Shown: positions 1 through 7,051 of the stretch, piece by piece
How positions within the stretch are numbered: the stretch's first letter is position 1
Layout of the letters: each line of letters opens with the position of its first letter
DNA from: Bacteroidales bacterium
GTDB lineage: Bacteria > Bacteroidota > Bacteroidia > Bacteroidales > UBA932
DNA: 64,000 bases
Direction of reading: 5' to 3'
Assembly (NCBI GenBank): GCA_015060455.1
Contig: SUYM01000016.1
Location: 1-64,000, forward strand
The notes under the pieces: model-generated
What the model was told of the DNA's origin: nothing
Seen by the model: the letters and a program-made list of their open reading frames with translations, nothing else
The model's database searches: none
Position numbers and translations under genes: made by a program

Positions 1-87
1 CAATTCTCTGCATACCTGTGACGCACTTTTACCTGACGCCAGCATACGAACTGCTGCAACTTTAATTGGATACTTCTCATTCTTCAT
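1..87 (-). CDS. IS3-family transposase OrfA, N-terminal fragment (runs off the left edge)
   Basis: Reading leftwards from the ATG at 85-87, the first 29 codons begin MKNEKYPIKVAAVRMLASGK and continue SASQVCREL. This resembles the first helices of the HTH_Tnp_1 domain of IS3/IS911 OrfA proteins (pattern K-Y-x-x-E/I-x-K-x-x-A-V-x-x-x-x-x-G-x-S), which binds the element's terminal repeats. The start codon lies about 14 bp inside the terminal repeat, the usual arrangement. The rest of orfA and any orfB lie beyond base 1. Too short for the open-frame listing, and called from motif plus the adjacent terminal repeat. Confidence 0.75.
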   Translation of the reverse strand, partial: MKNEKYPIKVAAVRMLASGKSASQVCREL

Positions 88-100
88 AATGAATTTTTTT

Positions 101-126
101 GTGTCCAACTTTTGGGGCGCAGTTCA
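101..126 (-). repeat. IS3-type terminal inverted repeat
   Basis: A 26-bp end sequence with the TG terminal dinucleotide and the CCCCAAAAGTTGG core typical of IS150-like ends. It abuts the tandem array starting at 130. Confidence 0.75.
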
Positions 127-129
127 ATT

Positions 130-537
130 CCCGTTTCCCGTCCACGTTTCGGGCCGTTTTCATGGATGGCGCACATCATTCCCGTTTCCCGTCCACGTTT
201 CAGGCCGTTTTCATGGATGGCGCACATCATTCTCGTTTCCCGTCCACGTTTCAGCCCGTTTTTATGGATGGCGCACATCATTCCCGTTTCCCGTCCACGT
301 TTCAGCCCGTTTTTATGGATGACGCACATCATTCTCGTTTCCCGTCCACGTTTCAGCCCGTTTTTATGGATGGCGCACATCATTCTCGTTTCCCGCCCAC
401 GTTTCAGCCCGTTTTTATGGATGGCGCACATCATTCCCGTTTCCCGTCCACGTTTCAGGCCGTTTTTATGGATGACGCACATCATTCCCGTTTCCCGTCC
501 ACGTTTCGGGCCGTTTTCATGGATGGCGCGTCATATT
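130..537. repeat. 51-bp minisatellite, eight tandem copies
   Basis: Units begin at 130, 181, 232, 283, 334, 385, 436 and 487 (CCCGTTTCCC or CTCGTTTCCC), an exact period of 51 with no length variation. The last unit degenerates after about 527. Units differ at a handful of positions, mostly C/T or G/A changes plus a G/C change in the GGGCC/AGGCC/AGCCC block. Because 51 is divisible by three, several frames stay open as 17-residue repeats on both strands. Substitutions are largely non-synonymous in the minus frame and mixed in the plus frame, and no promoter or translation signal was seen, so I treat the array as non-coding. It begins only 4 bp from the IS end. Confidence 0.95.
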
Positions 538-551
538 TTAGTGAAAACAGA

Positions 552-590
552 ACGACCGTGACAAGAACAAGCCGATTTTTGTTGCGGTCT
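552..590. repeat. Palindromic element copy 1 (imperfect hairpin)
   Basis: Arms ACGACCGTGACAA and TTGTTGCGGTC flank a short centre. It shares its arm sequence with the hairpins at 676-716 and 747-788. Confidence 0.65.
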
Positions 591-601
591 TTTTGAAAAT
601 C

Positions 602-659
602 ACTGCACCCTTTGCGGATAATCATTCAAAAATAAGTGATTATCCGCTATCAGTGCAGT
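602..659. repeat. Nested inverted repeat
   Basis: Outer arms ACTGCAC (602-608) and GTGCAGT (653-659) enclose inner arms GCGGATAATCA (614-624) and TGATTATCCGC (637-647). The left half (604-635) recurs as a perfect 32-bp direct repeat at 818-849 without its right half. Confidence 0.75.
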
Positions 660-675
660 ATGCTGATCTGAAACG

Positions 676-716
676 GGACCGTGACAAAAAATTGGCAAAA
701 ATTGTCACGGTGGTCC
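676..716. repeat. Palindromic element copy 2 (hairpin)
   Basis: Arms GGACCGTGACAA and TTGTCACGGTGGTCC surround an A/T-rich loop of about 14 bases. Same arm family as 552-590 and 747-788. Confidence 0.75.
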
Positions 717-746
717 TCAAAAACAGCATTTTGAACCAGAAAAGAG

Positions 747-788
747 GACGACCGTGACAAAATCAGGCGGATTTTTGTCGCGGTCGTC
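747..788. repeat. Palindromic element copy 3 (hairpin)
   Basis: Arms GACGACCGTGACAAAA and TTTTTGTCGCGGTCGTC pair almost completely with one mismatch. It corresponds to copy 1 at an offset of 196 bp. Confidence 0.75.
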
Positions 789-817
789 TTGAAAAGTTTC
801 ACATTTACTGATTTTGC

Positions 818-849
818 TGCACCCTTTGCGGATAATCATTCAAAAATAA
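818..849 (+). repeat. Second copy of a perfect 32-bp direct repeat
   Basis: Identical to 604-635 (starts TGCACCCTTTGCGGATAATC). The distance is 214 bp, whereas the neighbouring hairpins repeat at 196 bp, so the two copies of the block diverged by a small indel. Confidence 0.85.
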
Positions 850-890
850 TTGTTTAAAAGCCCTAAAATGCCTGCTGGCAGATGGGTGTA

Positions 891-920
891 TTGATTTTTA
901 CAGGAAAAATGCTATATTTG
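891..920 (+). promoter_or_regulatory. Bacteroidota-type promoter for the 965 lipoprotein gene
   Basis: A perfect -7 box TATATTTG at 913-920 fits TAnnTTTG. A partial -33 box TTG lies at 891-893 with a 19-base spacer. Transcription would start near 926, giving a leader of about 38 bases. Confidence 0.7.
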
Positions 921-964
921 CACGATTTATACTGTACGGATTATAACAATTAAACGAACAATAA

Positions 965-3913
965 ATGAAGAACTTAATCAACAAAATCCTGTCTGTGGCT
1001 CTCGCAGCAGTGTCTCTGGGCGCACTTTCAGGTTGTAACCCCGAGCCTGAACCCAAGAAGTTCAGCCTACAGTTCACCGGTTACGGTCCGGGCTATGTCT
1101 CGGTCAATGTGACGGTGCCGAATGCGACAACGGTTGCGTATTATATTTCAGAGGAACCGGAATCCGATATGCTGGATCCTGAGTTTCTTTACGTAAACAC
1201 GGAGACTTTCACCACCTTCTATACTGATGGTCCTCAGCAGTTGCTGGACTATCCGATAGAGGAATATACAAAGTATTATGTCTATCTGACCGCTGTCCTT
1301 GGCGATGATTTGTCACAGATATATACTTATGAGTTCGAAACGGAGGAGTTCAAGTTTGACCAACTTGCAACAGTTGTCGGCGTGGCTCCTGACGGGTACA
1401 AGATGTATATCAAGGTGCCGGAGTCTGTCAAGAAAAGCCAGCCTGGTCAGCCTGGCAGCAGGGCCATCAGATATACACAAGGTGACCTCATGATTTATAA
1501 TTTCTATAAATCGGGTAATGACGATTATTTCAACCTTCTCTACAATGGAGCAAAATACGTCACAGAAGATACTATGATAGAGTATTCGGACGCTCTTAAC
1601 TACGGAGAGGCAGGTATCGATGTCAATGAGGACGGTGTAGTGGATGGAAATGACCTTGCAATGCTATGGAACCCTATCGCACCTGGCGAACCGGTCGTAT
1701 TTGTGGCCGGTGAGTTTGAATGGATGAGCGAGCCGGATGAGTATAAGAAAGGCGGACAATATGAGAACAGGACTTACAAAGTGAACGGCTTTTCATTCCC
1801 TGGTGGCTGGGCGGATGGTTATTATTACCCATGTGTGGATGCCGCGAAGTACTGGCTCCATTACGGCAAGACAATAGATGAGGCCAATAATGATGACTAC
1901 GATGAGGAGACGGACGATGACTCGACATCAGACGAGAACGTCACTGTTCCTTCTGCCGCAACCAAGGGAGCAGGTATTGTCGGTAATGTAGATGTTACAT
2001 CACCGATTGATCAATATTGGACAGGTGCTTTCCAGAAAAAGGTATTCCGCACCCGCATTCCTGCTAAACTTGATGCAGATTTTGATGTAAAGGTTGAAAA
2101 CCTCAGGTCAGTCGATGCGACATTGACAATTACACCTAAGGGCGAGATTTACAGATATCTGTTCACCGTGCTGGATGACGGAGCATATCATCAGATGCTT
2201 GAACTCCTTGATGGAAAGACTGAATATCTCCAATGGGCTGTGACATCATATTTCTCGATGTACAACTTCGGTATGGTGGAAATGGTAGCCGAGACCGGTA
2301 CGACTTCGGCGCCAGAGGTTGTATTCAATCTTACTGACTTCTTCTATGAGGTTGCATCAGACCGTAAGTTCCATGTGCTGATAACAGGTATGTCAGGAGA
2401 AATCGGCTCTCCTCAGTGCTTCAAGCATTATACATTCTCGACACCTCCAAAGACAAAGACCAGAGGACCGAATGTCGTGGTTACTCCACTTCCGGAGATG
2501 TCTTCTCCATACTCGGCGGCATTTAATGTCAAATGTACAAGTGTTGCCAATAATAAGGCGGTGAGGTGCTACTATGCGGCCAATTACAAGAACGACTGGA
2601 TTCATAAGGTGAACAGCAGCAGTTCATACACCTACGAGTCACTCGGACAGGAAAACATGTTCTCGACAGCAGAGTTGAGTGACATCAATTCAGAGGAAGG
2701 ATATACATTGTATATTCCGACTATCGATGGCGAGACCATGCGACTTGTTGTTGTGGCATTCAATGATGAGAATATCTCCAACGGTATCGACAAGTATGAG
2801 GATGTAACCGAGCACCCGTCTGTTGCGGACTGTGTTACCCCGTACGCAAAGGCTGAGGATGACAGGTGGAACACATTGCTTGATGAGGATACGCTTGTGG
2901 ATGATTGGACCATGACAGCAACTGTTGTCGGTGGCAAGCAGATGAAGCAGAAGGTTGCAATCAAACGTCGATTTGTGGCTGGTAAGGATTATCCTACCAC
3001 TCTTCCTGCTGAGGTCCTGAAAACTTATCAGGATGTAACAGAATGGACTGACGAAGAAATCAAGGGATATTTTGACGAGTTCCAGACTGTGGCAAAGGAT
3101 TACAACGCTAACCGACTCAGAGGTCAGAACAGGCTTCTGATAGAGGGCTGGATTGACGACAGTCAGGGAAGTCTCACATATTTCAGCCCATGGGATCTGT
3201 TCAAGCATGAGAAAATATCCATATCCGATGTGTCTTCAATGTTTGCCCGATTCGGACCGAAGATTTATCTGAATGTGAATAGAGATATGAATGGTAAGGA
3301 TTCACTTTCCATCTCTGCAAACAAGATGTTCGTATCACCTGTCGCTCAGTGGAGCGTGCCATTCTATATGGCAGGAAAACGTGCTGAACAGGATGATAAC
3401 AGTTTGTTGTTCCAATGGTCTGACGACTATGGTAACTGGGCCGGAGCACTTACTTTCCCTGTGACTTTGTCGGAGGACAGGAATACCATCACAATTCATG
3501 GTCTTGAGTACCAGTCCTCAAAGGACGCTCCTGCTGTGATATTCTATCCGAATGTTGTCGGAGTCTCAGAGGGCTATGGCGGATCGATCTCATATGTCCT
3601 CGAGAATCCTATCATTTCGGACGTAGTCCTCACACGTGGCTGGACAGAGCCTGAGACCGGAGACGATGCCGAGGGAGAAGACGGCAGCGGCGACGAGGGT
3701 GAAGGTGAACAGACCGTTCCGACACGGGCATCACGCTCTGCATCCGGGGCTCTCTCTCCAATTCACACTCCGGAATTCGTGAAGTACTCATCAAAGAGTA
3801 ATTTCTACGGCCTGAGGAAACGTGTTGTGATGGACGGTGAGGTTACAACATACGAGAAGGTTCAGGAGAACTTTGATAAATTCCGTAAAGAACACTCTAA
3901 ACGAATCAGATAA
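965..3913 (+). CDS. Very large surface lipoprotein (982 aa), function unknown
   Basis: A lipoprotein signal peptide ends at the lipobox LSGC (Cys24), so the protein is likely anchored in the outer membrane. No enzyme motif is recognised. The mature part looks like a string of beta-sandwich modules. A calcium-loop-like motif DVNEDGVVDGND starts at Asp219 and resembles a single dockerin/EF-hand loop. A segment around PYAKAEDDRWNTL resembles 'D-x-x-W' segments of the lipoproteins at 13092 and 23350 (TDKWTAA, DDERWEEN), suggesting shared module ancestry. The C-terminal third has an acidic, low-complexity stretch (EGEDGSGDEGEGE). The stop codon overlaps the start of the next gene by one base, so translational coupling with the Omp28-like partner is likely. 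Confidence 0.85.
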   Translation: MKNLINKILSVALAAVSLGALSGCNPEPEPKKFSLQFTGYGPGYVSVNVTVPNATTVAYYISEEPESDMLDPEFLYVNTETFTTFYTDGPQQLLDYPIEEYTKYYVYLTAVLGDDLSQIYTYEFETEEFKFDQLATVVGVAPDGYKMYIKVPESVKKSQPGQPGSRAIRYTQGDLMIYNFYKSGNDDYFNLLYNGAKYVTEDTMIEYSDALNYGEAGIDVNEDGVVDGNDLAMLWNPIAPGEPVVFVAGEFEWMSEPDEYKKGGQYENRTYKVNGFSFPGGWADGYYYPCVDAAKYWLHYGKTIDEANNDDYDEETDDDSTSDENVTVPSAATKGAGIVGNVDVTSPIDQYWTGAFQKKVFRTRIPAKLDADFDVKVENLRSVDATLTITPKGEIYRYLFTVLDDGAYHQMLELLDGKTEYLQWAVTSYFSMYNFGMVEMVAETGTTSAPEVVFNLTDFFYEVASDRKFHVLITGMSGEIGSPQCFKHYTFSTPPKTKTRGPNVVVTPLPEMSSPYSAAFNVKCTSVANNKAVRCYYAANYKNDWIHKVNSSSSYTYESLGQENMFSTAELSDINSEEGYTLYIPTIDGETMRLVVVAFNDENISNGIDKYEDVTEHPSVADCVTPYAKAEDDRWNTLLDEDTLVDDWTMTATVVGGKQMKQKVAIKRRFVAGKDYPTTLPAEVLKTYQDVTEWTDEEIKGYFDEFQTVAKDYNANRLRGQNRLLIEGWIDDSQGSLTYFSPWDLFKHEKISISDVSSMFARFGPKIYLNVNRDMNGKDSLSISANKMFVSPVAQWSVPFYMAGKRAEQDDNSLLFQWSDDYGNWAGALTFPVTLSEDRNTITIHGLEYQSSKDAPAVIFYPNVVGVSEGYGGSISYVLENPIISDVVLTRGWTEPETGDDAEGEDGSGDEGEGEQTVPTRASRSASGALSPIHTPEFVKYSSKSNFYGLRKRVVMDGEVTTYEKVQENFDKFRKEHSKRIR

Positions 3914-5109
3914 TGAAGACAATTGTAAGATATTTTGTGACATTTATGGCAATCGCCGCGGTTCTTTCTTGTGGAGAGAAGGAACCTGTCGGCGGAGGCG
4001 GACTTGGCGTGAATATGGAGGGCGCTGTGCTCGGCTTTGACAAGAACGTCATTAAGGCGGACGGCAGCGACAAGGTGACCTTCACCGCTTATTATGATGG
4101 AAACAATGTAGATGGTTCGGCCACCGTATATATCAAGAACGAGTCAGGAAAGTTTGTGCCTACAGGGAAGACGTTCTCTACCGACAAGGTCGGGGATTAC
4201 TATTTCAAACTCATGTACAAGACCAATCAGTCTGAAATTGTTACCATCAGCGCAATTTCACGTGAGATACCTGCTGCGGTTGCAGACCCTCAGCCTGGCA
4301 AGACCTCGTTTGTGCACCGCACCTTCTTCAATCAGTTTACAGGTGCTGATTGTCCGAATTGCCCATATATGGTACACCTTATAAATCAGGCTCTTGAGGA
4401 CGGATATGATGACAAAGTCGTGGTTGCGGCAATACGTAATTATAACAATACCGAAGCAGGATTTGCCAATATTCCGTGTCCGGGCAGCGGATATCCTTAT
4501 CTGCATATAGATTATGCAACCTCTTATAATCATGCCGGCGGTTCACCTAAAGGACTGCAGGCTCTGATTGATCAGAGAGTCTCGACACCAGCCAAGGTGG
4601 GTATTTCGGCAAATACCAAGTATTATGAAGACGGTCAGATTATTGTAAGGGTGGCAGTGAAGGCGGCTCAGACGGGAGATTACAATGTGGGCCTTTGGCT
4701 GATGCAGGACGATTACTATATGCCGCAGTCCTTCAAAAATGATATTCCAGGTGCTTTGGACGGAACTTGGGATACAGGTTATAATGGAGATTCGAGCAAG
4801 AACAGATATGACTATCACCACAATGCTGTTCGTGTCGCGGCCTCAATGTACATGGGTTCTCACGTCGGGTTCCCTCTTGGTACCATCCAGGCAGGAAAGA
4901 CTGCGGAGTGGATATTTGCTGTCAATGTGAATCTTGGAACTGAGGAATACGGTTATACAGACCATTGGTGGGAAGGCCAGACCGGCGGTATCAAACTTGA
5001 CAATCTGCACTTTGCGGCCTTCGTCACTTCGCACCAGGGTACAAGATACACTGTCGAGAATGCGGTTGAGTTCAAGTATAACGGATCAAAAGCGTTCGAT
5101 TATAAGTAG
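3913..5109 (+). CDS. Omp28-like thioredoxin-fold lipoprotein with CPNC motif
   Basis: A 398-aa lipoprotein (lipobox VLSC, Cys20). Residues about 38-115 form an Ig-like module with the signature I-K-A-D-G-S-D-K-V-T-F-T, shared with the three Omp28-like proteins at 17883-21115. The second domain resembles the Porphyromonas Omp28 family and carries a thioredoxin-type dithiol CPNC at Cys147/Cys150 in the context FNQFTGADCPNCPYM, with a proline directly after the second cysteine. It probably acts at the cell surface or outer-membrane face in thiol chemistry or binding; the substrate is unknown. It starts within the stop codon of the preceding lipoprotein gene. Its own stop lies one base from the stop of the convergent gene, leaving no room for a private terminator. 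Confidence 0.8.
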   Translation: MKTIVRYFVTFMAIAAVLSCGEKEPVGGGGLGVNMEGAVLGFDKNVIKADGSDKVTFTAYYDGNNVDGSATVYIKNESGKFVPTGKTFSTDKVGDYYFKLMYKTNQSEIVTISAISREIPAAVADPQPGKTSFVHRTFFNQFTGADCPNCPYMVHLINQALEDGYDDKVVVAAIRNYNNTEAGFANIPCPGSGYPYLHIDYATSYNHAGGSPKGLQALIDQRVSTPAKVGISANTKYYEDGQIIVRVAVKAAQTGDYNVGLWLMQDDYYMPQSFKNDIPGALDGTWDTGYNGDSSKNRYDYHHNAVRVAASMYMGSHVGFPLGTIQAGKTAEWIFAVNVNLGTEEYGYTDHWWEGQTGGIKLDNLHFAAFVTSHQGTRYTVENAVEFKYNGSKAFDYK

Positions 5110-5110
5110 T

Positions 5111-6268
5111 CTATAACAGCAGCATCACTGCAAAGACATAAAGCAGGAATCCCTGGAATGCCAGGCCAGTCTTGGCGTCGCGACCGATGAAGGTCTCGGT
5201 GGAATCCTCCTCAGACATCGTTGTCAGGTCTTCCGGATCTGGCAACGTTCTTTTTGACCACTTGCGTATGATGCTTCCGTTGTCCACGTATGTTGCGCCG
5301 CCGTTTGAACGGTTGAGGGTGATCAGGGTCTTGTAGTCACAGAAATAATGGTACGGAAGGTCCAGGGTGCCGGAAACGGTCAGGAGTACAGGTGTGAAGC
5401 CTGCTGCCTGGGCCTGGGCGAGAAATGCCTTTGTCCTGTCCAACTGTTTCTGTGATATGTCGTCATTGTAGAAACTTGCGATGATGATGCGTCCCTGCGT
5501 GAGCAGAGAGTCCGCATAGTTTCCGTCCTGATCGTATATGGAGATGTTGGCTGCCGATGGGGTCTGCGTGTCGTTTCCTGTGGTCAGGGTGCTTACGTAT
5601 GTCCATGTGGAGTCCGGGAGGTTGTCAAGTGTGAACTCCGCAGTCTGTCCGTCCTTTTCATATACGAACACCGCCTCGTAGGTGTTCTCCGCTGTCTGAG
5701 GCGCGCTGTTGATGATGACACCCGGATGAAGATCCGTAAAATCGGTCATCGGAATATAAAGAAGGGAGTACAGGCAGAATGCTGCGACCGAAAGGCATAC
5801 AATGCCGAACGATACATATTTTTTCTTCTTGGTCTCTCCCAGGTGTTTTGCCGGTATATAATATATAAGGAGTAAGGTGAGCAGAATGAGATTCTTGCCG
5901 AAGGTCTCGCCATGGCTCAGGTGCACGGCTTCTCCGAAACAGCCGCAGTCCATCTTCGGCTGGAAAATCACCAGCAGAAGGGTCAGCAATGTGAAGAAAC
6001 CTTGCAGTCCGATGCTGATGCAGGCAATGATCTTGCGCCATACTCCGGTGATGAGTCCTGCTCCGATGATGGTCTCAGCCAATGCGAATATCACTCCTGC
6101 CGTCGTGGCGGAAAAATCCATGAATCCGATGTGGAGGAACTGGAAGTATTCCTTCATCACAAGGGATGAGCCCACAGGGTCCATGAGTTTGAGGATGCCG
6201 GATATGAAGAATACGAAACCGGCCAGATAGCCGCAGAATCGTTTCAGTCGCAGGAGCAGTTGTTTCAT
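5111..6268 (-). CDS. BT_3928-like membrane protein with DoxX/MauE-type domain
   Basis: A 385-aa integral membrane protein. The N-terminal half has about four transmembrane segments of the DoxX/MauE type, including the motif DCGCFGEAVHLSHG. The CGCF cysteine pair is the feature shared with MauE, which is linked to disulfide formation in periplasmic methylamine dehydrogenase. After a fifth segment (about 150-172) comes a soluble region (180-365) that looks periplasmic, followed by a hydrophobic C-terminus. The family is widespread in Bacteroidales but its role is not established, to my knowledge. It lies just downstream of tmk on the same strand (15 bp), so the two are probably co-transcribed. 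Confidence 0.8.
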   Translation of the reverse strand: MKQLLLRLKRFCGYLAGFVFFISGILKLMDPVGSSLVMKEYFQFLHIGFMDFSATTAGVIFALAETIIGAGLITGVWRKIIACISIGLQGFFTLLTLLLVIFQPKMDCGCFGEAVHLSHGETFGKNLILLTLLLIYYIPAKHLGETKKKKYVSFGIVCLSVAAFCLYSLLYIPMTDFTDLHPGVIINSAPQTAENTYEAVFVYEKDGQTAEFTLDNLPDSTWTYVSTLTTGNDTQTPSAANISIYDQDGNYADSLLTQGRIIIASFYNDDISQKQLDRTKAFLAQAQAAGFTPVLLTVSGTLDLPYHYFCDYKTLITLNRSNGGATYVDNGSIIRKWSKRTLPDPEDLTTMSEEDSTETFIGRDAKTGLAFQGFLLYVFAVMLLL

Positions 6269-6283
6269 CTTTACTATATTTTA

Positions 6284-6961
6284 TTAATGCTGTGCGTCAA
6301 CCACATCCTTGATCTTCGCGAAAATTTCATCAGGAGGCAGCATCTGTCCGTTCTGGTCAGAGCAGTCGATGCGGATGAATTTCGGGTCTATCTGGCACTG
6401 GCGCTGATATATTGCGCGGACGCGTTTCTGGAACTCGATATCAGCCTCATGGATGTCCTGTCCGCCTTCGAGGTAGTCGCGGTCTGCGCCGCCACGGTTG
6501 CTCTTCAATTTTGATTCCACAAATCCGATAGGCACGTCAAGGAAGATGTTCAGGTCCGGTCTCGGGAGTTCGAAGTTGCCGTATTCCGTGTTGAAGATCC
6601 ATTCCCGCAGGTCCTCTGCCTCGTTCGGATTTGCGAGTTTTGCGCACTGGTATGCTATGTTGGAATATACATAACGGTCCAGAAGGACATGACCGCCCGC
6701 GCGCAGGGTCTCCTTTATTTCCGGAGCGGCCCCATGGCGGTCTTCGGCAAAAAGAAGTGCCACCAGTTGGGGATGCACCTGCTCGTTGTTTCCGAAATCT
6801 CCTCTGAGGAAGCGGCTTATCAGGTCTCCATAGACAGGAGCGTCATAACGTGGGAAGTGGATGTATTCAAGTGAGCCGAACAGGCTTTCAAGATAGGTTC
6901 TGAGTTTTTTGACCTGAGTGGATTTTCCTGCTCCGTCCAGACCTTCAAGTACTACAAGCAT
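6284..6961 (-). CDS. tmk: Thymidylate kinase
   Basis: A 225-aa cytosolic enzyme converting dTMP to dTDP with ATP. The start gives MLVVLEGLDGAGKSTQ, with the P-loop GLDGAGKS at residues 7-14. The substrate/LID region follows with LLDRYVYSNIAYQ (the DRY motif), and an Arg/Gly-rich lid (SNRGGADRDYL) sits near residue 160. The length is slightly above the usual 205-215. Housekeeping gene at the divergent boundary with folP; a minus-strand -7 box lies at 6985-6992. Confidence 0.95.
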   Translation of the reverse strand: MLVVLEGLDGAGKSTQVKKLRTYLESLFGSLEYIHFPRYDAPVYGDLISRFLRGDFGNNEQVHPQLVALLFAEDRHGAAPEIKETLRAGGHVLLDRYVYSNIAYQCAKLANPNEAEDLREWIFNTEYGNFELPRPDLNIFLDVPIGFVESKLKSNRGGADRDYLEGGQDIHEADIEFQKRVRAIYQRQCQIDPKFIRIDCSDQNGQMLPPDEIFAKIKDVVDAQH

Positions 6962-6984
6962 AGTGACATTCTTTGATTATCCCA

Positions 6985-6992
6985 CAAAGATA
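6985..6992 (-). promoter_or_regulatory. Probable -7 element for tmk
   Basis: On the minus strand this reads TATCTTTG, a perfect TAnnTTTG. No clear -33 TTTG is seen because the upstream position falls in the dispersed repeat at 7003-7029. The expected start would leave a short leader before the ATG at 6961. Confidence 0.5.
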
Positions 6993-7002
6993 ATGATTAA
7001 AC

Positions 7003-7029
7003 TGTCATTCTGAGCGAAGCGAAGAATCT
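7003..7029 (+). repeat. Dispersed intergenic repeat, single copy
   Basis: Begins TGTCATTCTGAGCGAAGCGA and ends GAATCT. It belongs to the family found at 10110-10237, 27735-27837, 31046-31100, 35259-35347 and 50060-50086. Here it lies between the divergent promoters of tmk and folP. Confidence 0.85.
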
Positions 7030-7035
7030 TTTTGC

Positions 7036-7043
7036 TAATTTTG
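7036..7043 (+). promoter_or_regulatory. Probable -7 element for folP
   Basis: TAATTTTG matches TAnnTTTG and lies only 8 bases before the ATG at 7052. A start of transcription about 7 bases downstream would make the folP mRNA leaderless or nearly so. No -33 box is apparent. Confidence 0.45.
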
Positions 7044-7051
7044 CACCAGCA

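Larger units (their letters stand above)
1..126 (-). mobile_element. Terminus of an IS3-family insertion sequence (partial)
   Basis: Bases 101-126 read on the minus strand begin TGAACTGCGCCCCAAAAGTT and continue GGACAC, which resembles the terminal inverted repeat of IS3-family elements of the IS150 type (TG...CCCC(A)AAAAGTTGGACA, from memory). A short spacer and then the start of an IS3-type orfA follow, reading away from this end out of the window. The outer boundary is therefore placed at 126. The other end and the target duplication lie outside the window, so intactness cannot be judged. Confidence 0.8.
538..889. other. Gene-free interval with hairpin and direct-repeat cluster
   Basis: No credible coding sequence lies here. 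It contains at least four strong inverted repeats (552-590, 602-659, 676-716, 747-788) and one perfect 32-bp direct repeat (604-635 and 818-849). Three of the hairpins share the arm GACCGTGACAA/TTGTCACGGTC, so they look like copies of one palindromic element. The promoter of the first lipoprotein gene begins immediately after. Confidence 0.8.

Noticed and set aside
84..485. Open minus-strand frame of 133 codons with a 17-residue repeat
   Set aside because: It is an artefact of the 51-bp minisatellite; it begins inside one repeat unit, ends in the IS terminus, has no promoter, and unit-to-unit changes are mainly non-synonymous.
130..537. Possible CRISPR array
   Set aside because: The units are contiguous 51-bp tandem repeats with no unique spacers, and no cas genes are present.
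99..596. Overlapping plus-strand frames of 149-165 codons across the same array
   Set aside because: Same cause: a period divisible by three keeps several frames open. No start signals, and the frames disagree with each other.
5658..6041. Antisense or offset frames over the DoxX/MauE-like gene
   Set aside because: Shadows of a well-supported membrane protein gene.
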